From a virus: a stretch of DNA of 37,558 nt. A program made the translations under genes and the position numbers. Each line of letters opens with the position of its first letter. Position 1 is the first letter of the stretch. The stretch is taken from positions 1 through 37,558 of IMG/VR virus record IMGVR_UViG_3300017963_000150; one strand, given 5' to 3'. Under the pieces are notes generated by a model. It did no database searches. It was not told the DNA's origin and was given only the letters and a program-made list of their open reading frames with translations. Positions 20,564 through 27,396 of this stretch are shown here, in pieces.

Positions 20564-21454
20564 TCAAACAGCACTTTTTTTCTCTCGTATTCTTACCCCG
20601 TACCAACCCGTTACTACCTCCATTGTTTTTGTTGATGACAATGTAAACTGTTTGTTGAGAACTGTATCAACAGCCATGTTTTTTTGTATTTGTAGGTTTC
20701 CTCTAGCAGAATGATTCTCAAGATATGTTTGAAGTTTTTTAATGTTTTTAATGTTTTCTTTTACCCTTCCTTCTTCTGCTTTCTCTTTATTCTTTTTGTT
20801 TGTCAGAGCTAGTTCAACCCAATTCTGTATTGCTTTCATATCAGATTTATATTGTTTACCAGTATCTTCCTTGTAATGATTAAGCTTGTCTAATATCCAA
20901 TCTAAATCTTTTGTCGAGTATTTCTTTTTGAGCACTTCATGTTGCTTTTCTGTGAGCTTTACTCTTTCTCTTAATTGTAAAAATTTAACATCAGGGGCGC
21001 GAATGCGCTTATTATTCTTATTTTTAATATTCTTAGTATAATTCTTCTTATGGTTCCAATCGGAACCACCCCCGGTTCTATTTGGAACCACCCCCGGTTC
21101 TATTTGGAACCACCCCTCTTTTGCTGAAAAATGATCCATGTTTAATTTCCAAATATCTAATATTTTAATTACATCCCGAGTCTGACCATTCGTTGTTATT
21201 TTTTTTAAAGATATCAGTCCTTTTAATTCCAAATTCTTTTTTATCTTTTGTAATGTCTGAGGACTTATTTTAAATTTCTCGCAAATCTTCCTTCTTCCAA
21301 TAAAAAAACTTCCTTTTTCTCCCGCAACTCTTTTGATAAATGTATAAAATCCTACTTCTTGAAACGATAGGTCTAATTCGTAAATAATATTTGGAATTTG
21401 AGTGTAGTATTTATGATCTGACCCGCAATTATATATATCAATGCAATCATCCAT
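20564..21454 (-). CDS. Replication initiator-like protein with origin iterons in its gene (296 aa)
   Basis: Residues about 1-100 form a winged-helix-like region (YYTQIPNIIYELDLSFQEVG, FFIGRRKICEKFKISPQTLQ, KIKKNLELKGLISLKKI), as in phage O/DnaD-type initiators. A basic linker covers about 130-155, and a helical domain (YSTKDLDWILDKLNHYKEDT, MKAIQNWVELALTNKKNK) follows. Three 22-bp iterons lie in the linker-coding part, as in lambda O. AAGGAG precedes ATG 21454, and the start overlaps the upstream gene's stop by 8 bases. It probably recruits host helicase, since no phage polymerase or helicase is present. Confidence 0.72.
   Translation of the reverse strand: MDDCIDIYNCGSDHKYYTQIPNIIYELDLSFQEVGFYTFIKRVAGEKGSFFIGRRKICEKFKISPQTLQKIKKNLELKGLISLKKITTNGQTRDVIKILDIWKLNMDHFSAKEGWFQIEPGVVPNRTGGGSDWNHKKNYTKNIKNKNNKRIRAPDVKFLQLRERVKLTEKQHEVLKKKYSTKDLDWILDKLNHYKEDTGKQYKSDMKAIQNWVELALTNKKNKEKAEEGRVKENIKNIKKLQTYLENHSARGNLQIQKNMAVDTVLNKQFTLSSTKTMEVVTGWYGVRIREKKSAV
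21052..21117. repeat. Three tandem 22-bp iterons, probable replication origin
   Basis: Units at 21052-21073, 21074-21095 and 21096-21117 share the pattern GGTTC(C/T)A(A/T)T(C/T)GGAACCACCCC(C/T), each with an inner inverted repeat GGTTC/GGAACC. They lie within the initiator coding sequence. A 22-base unit is not a multiple of three, so each copy is read in a different frame. This suggests selection on the DNA rather than on a peptide repeat. Similar iterons in lambda O bind the initiator. Confidence 0.78.
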
Positions 21455-21632
21455 TAATAAACTCCTTGGTTAAACTATACCAACAAGTTCTGTTAAAGAG
21501 TTTTTTATTGAAATTTCTTTTTAATTCCCTCCCTCTTTTAATACATGATTGAAAATAATAAATTATAATTGCTTCGTTAACTCCATATTTTGCAGCTATC
21601 AAAGTGTTAAATGAAACGTGAAGGTTACCCAT
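21447..21632 (-). CDS. Small protein coupled to the initiator (61 aa)
   Basis: ATG 21632 has GAGG six bases upstream and is preferred over ATG 21644. The peptide MGNLHVSFNTLIAAKYGVNE, then AIIIYYFQSCIKRG and TCWYSLTKEF, resembles the first part of phage replication-initiator proteins (AKKYGVNEAI...YW). It could be a separated N-terminal domain of the initiator or a truncated older copy. Its stop overlaps the initiator start, so they are co-translated. Confidence 0.55.
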   Translation of the reverse strand: MGNLHVSFNTLIAAKYGVNEAIIIYYFQSCIKRGRELKRNFNKKLFNRTCWYSLTKEFING

Positions 21633-21720
21633 AAACCACCTCATTGTTATATATTAAATATTTTAATTGTGCTTTAGACATAGATGTACATCGGAATGAT
21701 GTTTTAAATGAGTCTAAGAG

Positions 21721-21749
21721 TTGACTTTTATTATCGAATTTGTTAATCT
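21721..21749 (+). promoter_or_regulatory. Predicted promoter of a small antisense-strand RNA
   Basis: TTGACT (21721-21726), a 17-base spacer, and TAATCT (21744-21749) on the plus strand. No plus-strand gene follows; a strong terminator begins about 37 bases downstream. Confidence 0.5.
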
Positions 21750-21755
21750 GATGTC

Positions 21756-21819
21756 TCCTTTATTGGTGTTAAAGGTAAATATTGAGGCAGAAGATTTGTG
21801 TTCTTCTGTCTTTTTTTTT
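21756..21819 (+). ncRNA. Candidate small RNA, oop-like position
   Basis: A promoter at 21721-21749 would give a transcript of about 64 nt ending in a strong intrinsic terminator. The stem GGCAGAAGA/TCTTCTGTC (21786-21810, 7-base loop) is followed by nine T. It lies between repressor and replication genes, transcribed opposite to both, which is the place and direction of lambda oop. No coding frame. The start point is estimated from the promoter. Confidence 0.55.
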
Positions 21820-21899
21820 ACAAATAAATTATTAAAGATATATACGATCAATTTTTAAATTGATAGTTTTTTCTGAAAATAAACTGTTTAGGGTATAGT

Positions 21900-22205
21900 T
21901 TAGGAGAGAATGTCTTCTAACGAAGGTTTATTAAATATACGTCTTAATTCTAACTCTTTGTCTATGGCTTTTGGTTTTTGTACTATTCTTTTGACGCTTG
22001 TAAAATCGATGTCATTATTTGTGTATTTTTTTATTTTTTCGGTTAAACGTTTACTTGGGTTTCTTTTGCCATTAAATATTAAATAGAGATATTCCCTTGA
22101 GATGCCTAAAAATCCACTAAATTCAGATATAGTAAGGTCATTATCGGTTATCCATTTCTTAAATTCTTTTCTTATATTCATTTTGTTTACACTTGTTGTT
22201 GACAT
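21900..22205 (-). CDS. HTH transcriptional repressor (Cro/CI-like, 101 aa)
   Basis: Residues about 20-45, ITDNDLTISEFSGFLGISRE then YLYLIFNGKRNPS, form an HTH_3-type DNA-binding domain. The C-terminal half is basic then acidic, with no LexA-like protease part, so it is Cro-sized. ATG 22205 is chosen over an upstream TTG and has no clear ribosome binding site, so translation may be leaderless or weak. It diverges from the plus-strand recombination genes across a 51-base gap with an inverted repeat. It probably controls the early switch. Confidence 0.78.
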   Translation of the reverse strand: MSTTSVNKMNIRKEFKKWITDNDLTISEFSGFLGISREYLYLIFNGKRNPSKRLTEKIKKYTNNDIDFTSVKRIVQKPKAIDKELELRRIFNKPSLEDILS

Positions 22206-22228
22206 AATAATACACAAATTATATTATG
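22203..22228. promoter_or_regulatory. Inverted repeat, possible repressor operator
   Basis: CATAATA and TATTATG form an inverted repeat with a 12-base centre in the gap between the divergent repressor and early genes, overlapping the repressor start. This is where an operator for autoregulation and control of the rightward promoter is expected. Confidence 0.45.
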
Positions 22229-22256
22229 ATATCAAATTTAAAATCAAGGTGTCGTT

Positions 22257-22535
22257 GTGAATGCTTATAAATGTTGTGATGAAGCTTGTTGGATTTGCTG
22301 TGAAGATAGGATTAAAGAAATAATGTATGAAATAGATATTGATAAGTATCTTTTCATTGAGGATTTTGTTGGCACTGTACATGAAGTTGTTAATGAAAAT
22401 AATCCCTCTATAAAAAAAGAGTTAGATGTTAATAGCTTTGCTAGTCATTATTGGGATGACTATTGGTATAACAAAAAAGCTGACGAGTTGGCAGGTGAGA
22501 CAATTGAACTATACGGGGAAACATATACAATATAA
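22257..22535 (+). CDS. First early-operon protein, unknown function (92 aa)
   Basis: GTG 22257 is preceded by AAGG. The N-terminus is Cys-rich (YKCCDEACWICCEDR), the rest acidic with many aromatics (FASHYWDDYWYNKKADELAG). The cysteines might bind metal. It heads the plus-strand recombination operon and ends 11 bases before the ERF gene. Early first-position genes often modify the host or regulate; nothing more specific is supported. Confidence 0.55.
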   Translation: MNAYKCCDEACWICCEDRIKEIMYEIDIDKYLFIEDFVGTVHEVVNENNPSIKKELDVNSFASHYWDDYWYNKKADELAGETIELYGETYTI

Positions 22536-22546
22536 GGAGACGTAAA

Positions 22547-23260
22547 ATGAATGAAGACAATGTTAATAATATAGAGGTTCTTGAGGAAGTCTCTTCTTTA
22601 AGAATTCAAATGAATCAATTAATAAAAGGTTTGAATGATCAAAGGATTCAGACCAGGATTTTCGAATCTAATGAGTTAGATCAATTGTTTGCTGCTCTTT
22701 CTAATGCTCAGTTGAATATGGAAGTAGCAAAGACTGAAAACATAAATCCTTTTTTTAAAAGTAAGTACGCAGATTTAGCCACTATTGTTAAAGCTTCTCG
22801 TCCATACTTAGCTAAATCAGGCCTTTCTGTTATCCAACGTATTATAGATAAAGATGAGAAGATGTTTCTTCTAACAAGACTTTGTCACTCCTCTGGGCAG
22901 TGGATCGAAGAGAAGATGCCTATCAATCCAGATAAGACCAATATTCAAGCTATTGGTAGCTATATCACATATCTAAGAAGATATTGCTATGCTGCTATTG
23001 TTGGAGTTGTAGCTTCTGGTGAAGATGATGACGGTGAGAAAGCTATGGAAAAAGCTAGAAACACTGGAATAGGTGGCAGTAATAAGTGTATTAGTAAATC
23101 ACAACTTGAAGTACTAAGTATTGAACTCGAAAAAGATGCTTATCTTTTGGATAACCTTTTAAAAGGATACAATATTAAGAAGTTAGCTGAGCTGCCAGCT
23201 TCTAAATATACATCATGTTTAAACCGTATAAGAGAGATAAAAAAATCAAAAAATGATTAA
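22547..23260 (+). CDS. erf: ERF-family single-strand annealing protein
   Basis: Residues about 45-165 contain the ERF family signature: LFAALSNAQLNMEVAKTENI, FFKSKYADLATIVKASRPYL, then AIGSYITYLRRYCYAAIVGV and GEDDDGE. In P22 the ERF ring anneals single strands made by an exonuclease and circularises the genome. AAGGAG precedes ATG 22547. The exonuclease lies one gene downstream, making a complete recombination pair. The gene overlaps the next by eight bases. Confidence 0.9.
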   Translation: MNEDNVNNIEVLEEVSSLRIQMNQLIKGLNDQRIQTRIFESNELDQLFAALSNAQLNMEVAKTENINPFFKSKYADLATIVKASRPYLAKSGLSVIQRIIDKDEKMFLLTRLCHSSGQWIEEKMPINPDKTNIQAIGSYITYLRRYCYAAIVGVVASGEDDDGEKAMEKARNTGIGGSNKCISKSQLEVLSIELEKDAYLLDNLLKGYNIKKLAELPASKYTSCLNRIREIKKSKND

Positions 23261-23462
23261 CGCAATAACTTTTTCAAATCCTTTTCCAAATGGTTTAACC
23301 AGGCAAGAAAGAATTATTAATAATATTTCATTGCTAGTTGGTATGATCGCTCTGCGTGTTATTTTTACGCTAGGAGGGGTTTTAACCCTTCCTATGCAGT
23401 TTATAACTGATATAGGGTCTTTCTACCTTTTCTACCATATTAACACAGCTAGAGGTCGTTAA
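23253..23462 (+). CDS. Small membrane protein in the recombination operon (69 aa)
   Basis: Two hydrophobic stretches, SLLVGMIALRVIFTLGGVLT and FITDIGSFYLFYHI, suggest one or two membrane spans with a polar N-terminus. It overlaps the erf stop by eight bases and ends one base before the exonuclease start, so it is tightly coupled. Function unknown; possible superinfection or membrane-targeting role is speculative. Confidence 0.6.
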   Translation: MINAITFSNPFPNGLTRQERIINNISLLVGMIALRVIFTLGGVLTLPMQFITDIGSFYLFYHINTARGR

Positions 23463-23463
23463 A

Positions 23464-24336
23464 ATGAAAATAATAAATATTAAGCAAGGATCCGAAGAAT
23501 GGTATAAATTCCGTTCACAAGGTGTTGGAGCTTCCGATATATCTGTCATTATGGGAACCAATCCTTATAAAGATACTGTTAAATTATGGAATGAAAAATG
23601 CGGTTATTATGTCCCTAGAATAACAGAACCTATGCGATATGGAATGCATACAGAACCAATTGCTAGAGAATGGATGAACTTTCATTTTGGTTATGATCTA
23701 CAGCCCATATGCATAGAACATGAAAATGAGTCTATTTTTAAAGCTTCACTTGATGGATATGACGAACTAAATAAAACGATTGTTGAAATCAAATGTCCTG
23801 TTAATAGAAAAACCATTGAAGCTTTTAAAGATTCTAAACAAATTCATCCTTATTGGATAGATCAGATTCAATGGCAACTTGCTTTATCAAAGGCAGAGCG
23901 AGCTTTAATAGCTATTTGGGATAATGAAACTAATTCATGTTTAGTTGCTGACATTCTTGCTGATGAAGAAAGGCACGAGCTTATGTTTAAAAAAGCTCGG
24001 GAATTCTGGGATTACGTTAAAAGAGGAATTCAACCCCCTCCACCTGATATTAAATTTGAAAATATTGAGGATGATAATTTAAAGCTTCTTGTCAGTGAAT
24101 TGAAAAAGATTGTTAATAAAAAGAAAGTTTACTCGGAAAGAGAAAAGGAGCTTAAACAACAAATATTATGTTACGCTTCTGGCAAGCCTTTTTACGCATA
24201 TGGAATGAAAGGACTTTTAGCTAAAGCTCCTAAAAAATACAATTTTAAACAAATGGAACTTGATGGAATTGATTTGAATAAGTATATTGAAGCAAGTAGT
24301 AAAACGTCTTATCGGTTTACTTTCTCCAAAACTTAG
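23464..24336 (+). CDS. YqaJ/lambda-type viral exonuclease
   Basis: The protein has 290 residues. The start (IKQGSEEWYKFRSQGVGASD) and MGTNPYKDTVKLWNEK are typical of YqaJ-like recombinases. Active site of the PD-(D/E)xK type: Glu64 in HTEPIARE, Asp97 in ASLDGYD, Glu108 and Lys110 in VEIKCP, then Gln in QIQWQLALS. It would resect double-strand ends 5' to 3' to feed ERF. It closes the early operon, followed by an intrinsic terminator. Confidence 0.9.
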   Translation: MKIINIKQGSEEWYKFRSQGVGASDISVIMGTNPYKDTVKLWNEKCGYYVPRITEPMRYGMHTEPIAREWMNFHFGYDLQPICIEHENESIFKASLDGYDELNKTIVEIKCPVNRKTIEAFKDSKQIHPYWIDQIQWQLALSKAERALIAIWDNETNSCLVADILADEERHELMFKKAREFWDYVKRGIQPPPPDIKFENIEDDNLKLLVSELKKIVNKKKVYSEREKELKQQILCYASGKPFYAYGMKGLLAKAPKKYNFKQMELDGIDLNKYIEASSKTSYRFTFSKT

Positions 24337-24345
24337 TTTACATTT

Positions 24346-24383
24346 GGGGCTTTTTGTCTAAAATTGACAATTAGCCCCTTTTT
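24346..24383 (+). terminator. Intrinsic terminator after the exonuclease gene
   Basis: GGGGCT (24346-24351) pairs with AGCCCC (24373-24378), with TGTC/GACA pairing inside, followed by five T. It lies 10 bases after the exonuclease stop and separates it from the convergent minus-strand gene ending at 24387. Confidence 0.85.
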
Positions 24384-24386
24384 AAA

Positions 24387-24953
24387 TTAATTAATTTCTG
24401 ATTCTTTTACTGCTCTATTTTTGTAACCAGTTTTTTTAGTTACCAGATCAATCAAATCATCAGCATGTGCAGGTATTGTTAAAATTTCAGGGTCTTTTAA
24501 TATTTTACCCCCCTCTTCCTTGACAAAAGCTTTTCTTCTTTGAACAACTTTATTATTAAAAAACCATTCGAGGCTCTTCTCATAATCGGTATAATAAGCC
24601 TTTAAAGCCTCTTCTTCATAATCTTCAATGTCAAAACCTTGGTCCCACATTTCTTCGTCCTCTGGAAATTTTTTATCAATAGGTTCACTTTTGGGAACGT
24701 CCAAATTATATGGCTTAAATTCTTTCATGCTAATAATTGCAGGTATTAAATCTGCATATGATGCAGAAATATCACCAGTCTGTGTAGATTTATATATTTC
24801 AAACCAATCTCGAATAATGGTTTTAACCGCTTTATTTATCATTCCTTTTAAACACTTCTCTGTCCATTCAAAAGGGGTTTCTAAAAGGTAGTGCTCTAAA
24901 GCTTTTTTGTCAGTTTTAGATATTTTAAATCCTTTTGTTCCTATCTTTTTCAT
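24387..24953 (-). CDS. Unknown protein downstream of the fibre genes (188 aa)
   Basis: AAGGAG precedes ATG 24953. A helical, charged protein: FEWTEKCLKGMINKAVKTII near residues 30-50, an acidic middle (KFPEDEEMWDQGFDIEDYEE), YYTDYEKSLEWFFNNKVVQR and a polar end. It starts 20 bases after the last adhesin gene, so it is in the fibre operon; a chaperone or tail-associated role is possible but unsupported by any motif. Confidence 0.55.
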   Translation of the reverse strand: MKKIGTKGFKISKTDKKALEHYLLETPFEWTEKCLKGMINKAVKTIIRDWFEIYKSTQTGDISASYADLIPAIISMKEFKPYNLDVPKSEPIDKKFPEDEEMWDQGFDIEDYEEEALKAYYTDYEKSLEWFFNNKVVQRRKAFVKEEGGKILKDPEILTIPAHADDLIDLVTKKTGYKNRAVKESEIN

Positions 24954-24973
24954 TTATATCTCCTTGTCTTTTT

Positions 24974-26299
24974 TTAAGGTGTATATTCTGTTATTGTTAA
25001 TGTTGCTGCTGCAGAACCGCCAAGTTTTCTTCCTCCTCCAGCACCATTTATTGCAACCCTTAACCCATTACTCGAACCATAGCGGATAGAGAATGTTGTT
25101 GGAGACGTTGATCCAGCAGTAACATAATGACGCATTTTTACCGTTGTTGTAGATTGAGATGCAGCAGGAAAAGCTGTAACACATGATTGGATAGCATTTA
25201 CACCACTATCTCTAAATATAGAAAAAACTGCAGATGTTCCAGAGGCAGCTGTTGATGAAGACCATGCTGTATATTCTATTAACAATATATTTGATGCATC
25301 AGAAGGAGTAATAATTAGTGAATCCGCTGAACTTCCTTCGGAAATTTGAGGTATAGTATCATCAAATGGCACTATGGATGTAGTTGATAAATATGTTGAA
25401 ACATCAGATCTAACTTGCTGAACTACTGTTCCTGTCGTAGAATTGCTTTCCCATGTAACAACTCCTGCACCATTTGTAGTTAATACTTGATCAGCACTTC
25501 CGTCTGCGGTTGGCAATGTATAAGCATTATTTATTGTTATTGCATTAGATGAAGTTGGATCAATAGATAATATTTCATTTCCTGAGGAAGGGTCACTTCC
25601 ATCTGTTAATTTTATTTTATCACTATCACTATTATCTATACCTAAACTATATGTTTTGGTACCTGTTATTTCAAAAGAAGTGAATGTATCTGCTAATGAA
25701 CCGTTTGCTACTCCTATTACTAAAGATGAAAACGAAGTGGCATCTGTATCATCATTTGAAACTGATAATGTAACAGGCGTGGCAGCTGTTGTATTTTTAA
25801 AATCCCAGTCTCCCACAAATGGTGATTGCATAATTACTGAAACTTTATCGCCAGCTCCTCCAGTAGCAGTACCATTACCACCTAAAATATCAATGTTATT
25901 AGCTGTAGGCGTAGCCGTTCCAGAATCTGTGGTATATGTTTGAGCTAAATCATCATCAATGTTAATAGTAATTGTATTGGTTGAACCAACAGTTTCTAAA
26001 CCAGTGCCACCTGTTATGGTAACTTCATTGTTTGTATCTGGTATAACAGGAGAAGTACCAGAGTCCACTATGAACGATTCCGATGCTCCACTTGTTCCAG
26101 CTAGTTTGCGCCATGTGCCAGATGCACTGGAAATATCGCATAATATCCACCAATCATTGGAATCGGTATCAAGCCACAAATCTCCAAGATTGAAATTTTT
26201 ATAATCTGCACTTGTAGGTGCTCTATCTAATTGAAACCTTTTAAGACTATTTGCCGAATTAGGCCGATAATTTAAAGGTCCTGTTTCAAAAAAAGGCAT
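24974..26299 (-). CDS. Tail fibre / adhesin A (441 aa)
   Basis: Residues 1-75 form an anchor (PLNYRPNSANSLKRFQLDRA, then GDLWLDTDSNDWW) shared with the fibre at 27397-30366. A repeat-rich shaft (SGTSPVIPDTNNEVTITGG; LGIDNSDSDKIKLTDGSDPS) follows, also shared with other fibres. The C-terminal about 140 residues form a beta-rich tip ending LTITEYTP, possibly a jelly-roll receptor-binding domain. No catalytic motif. It lies with four other adhesin genes on one strand. Confidence 0.75.
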   Translation of the reverse strand: MPFFETGPLNYRPNSANSLKRFQLDRAPTSADYKNFNLGDLWLDTDSNDWWILCDISSASGTWRKLAGTSGASESFIVDSGTSPVIPDTNNEVTITGGTGLETVGSTNTITINIDDDLAQTYTTDSGTATPTANNIDILGGNGTATGGAGDKVSVIMQSPFVGDWDFKNTTAATPVTLSVSNDDTDATSFSSLVIGVANGSLADTFTSFEITGTKTYSLGIDNSDSDKIKLTDGSDPSSGNEILSIDPTSSNAITINNAYTLPTADGSADQVLTTNGAGVVTWESNSTTGTVVQQVRSDVSTYLSTTSIVPFDDTIPQISEGSSADSLIITPSDASNILLIEYTAWSSSTAASGTSAVFSIFRDSGVNAIQSCVTAFPAASQSTTTVKMRHYVTAGSTSPTTFSIRYGSSNGLRVAINGAGGGRKLGGSAAATLTITEYTP

Positions 26300-26311
26300 T
26301 TATTTTTCTCC

Positions 26312-27382
26312 TTAACATACTAAATAACCGCTAATAACACTTGCTTCTCTACTCCCCCCAACAACGCCCATAGTTTTAGTACTACCACTTGTTTGTGTGG
26401 AAAAAGATGCCGTATCTGCTGCATCCATATCTACTAACATGCTTATATTTTCTCTATACCCACCTGTGGAAATCTTTCTTGTTGCTGGGCTATCGGTATT
26501 ATAATAATCACCATTAGATGTCACTATACGATATTGACCATCTGTATGAGAGGCTGTGGCACTCGATAATTCATAAATTGCGTTAAGATGATACCTTCCA
26601 GTAACTGGAGCTGTAAAAGTATATGTAGTATTATCATAATCCGCATTTTGATCAAATATTTCTGTGTTAGCAGCGATTGTATAATAAGTGCCATCTCCTG
26701 TCACATTAGGAGCGTTAGCACTCATATACGCTAAAAAAGCAGGCTGCAATGGCATCGTCCTTTCACCTGCTGTTGTCATCTCCCATTGAGTAACTCCGCC
26801 AGATGGACTTGGAAAAGGGCCTCCAGCAGAATCATATGTTATCTTAAGCTTGTCTGCATCTGAATTATCTATACCCATGCAATTAGCACTAATACTACCA
26901 ATTCTAAATGCTATACTTGGGTCTGCAGAACCCGCTCCTTCTACCCATGAAGCCATTTGTGCTGCTGAAGATGCCGTTGTGCTGTTATTATATGTTTTTA
27001 ATAAATTGACTTTGCCTGCATTTGTAGAGCCAAACTGAAATTGGTTTGTGGTAGTACCAGCGTTAGAACCAAAGAAATATTGCCAGCCATTGGCTGTACG
27101 TTCAAAAAAATATGATCCTGATGGAGACGATCCAGGTCCTATCTTAAAACTAGGAGTGCTTGTATCTAGTCCAACATAAAACTCATTTGTTCCATCACTA
27201 AAATGAACGGACGCATCCCCACCACTAGTTCCACCTACTGTAAGATCTAGTACAGCATTTGATGAAGTATTAGTATTATCACTATGATTAACAGAAAGAA
27301 CAGTTGCCGTTCCAGCTGTTGATCTGTTTACTGAAAAATCATTGTCAGCAACAGTGTTATTGATTGAATTATTTGTAACCAT
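26312..27382 (-). CDS. Tail fibre / adhesin B with C1q-like tip (356 aa)
   Basis: Residues about 1-210 are a Ser/Thr/Asn-rich shaft including CMGIDNSDADKLKITYDSAG, a module seen in two other fibres. From about residue 215 (MPLQPAFLAYMSANAPNVTG, FDQNADYDNTTYTFTAPVTG, RYHLNAIYEL) the sequence follows the C1q/TNF-like jelly-roll pattern. Such domains form trimers that bind surface ligands. It lacks the anchor seen in fibre A, so it may ride on another fibre. Confidence 0.75.
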   Translation of the reverse strand: MVTNNSINNTVADNDFSVNRSTAGTATVLSVNHSDNTNTSSNAVLDLTVGGTSGGDASVHFSDGTNEFYVGLDTSTPSFKIGPGSSPSGSYFFERTANGWQYFFGSNAGTTTNQFQFGSTNAGKVNLLKTYNNSTTASSAAQMASWVEGAGSADPSIAFRIGSISANCMGIDNSDADKLKITYDSAGGPFPSPSGGVTQWEMTTAGERTMPLQPAFLAYMSANAPNVTGDGTYYTIAANTEIFDQNADYDNTTYTFTAPVTGRYHLNAIYELSSATASHTDGQYRIVTSNGDYYNTDSPATRKISTGGYRENISMLVDMDAADTASFSTQTSGSTKTMGVVGGSREASVISGYLVC

Positions 27383-27396
27383 CTTCTCTCCTTATT

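Noticed and set aside
21052-21117. Iterons as a CRISPR array
   Set aside because: Units are directly adjacent with no spacers and each contains its own dyad.
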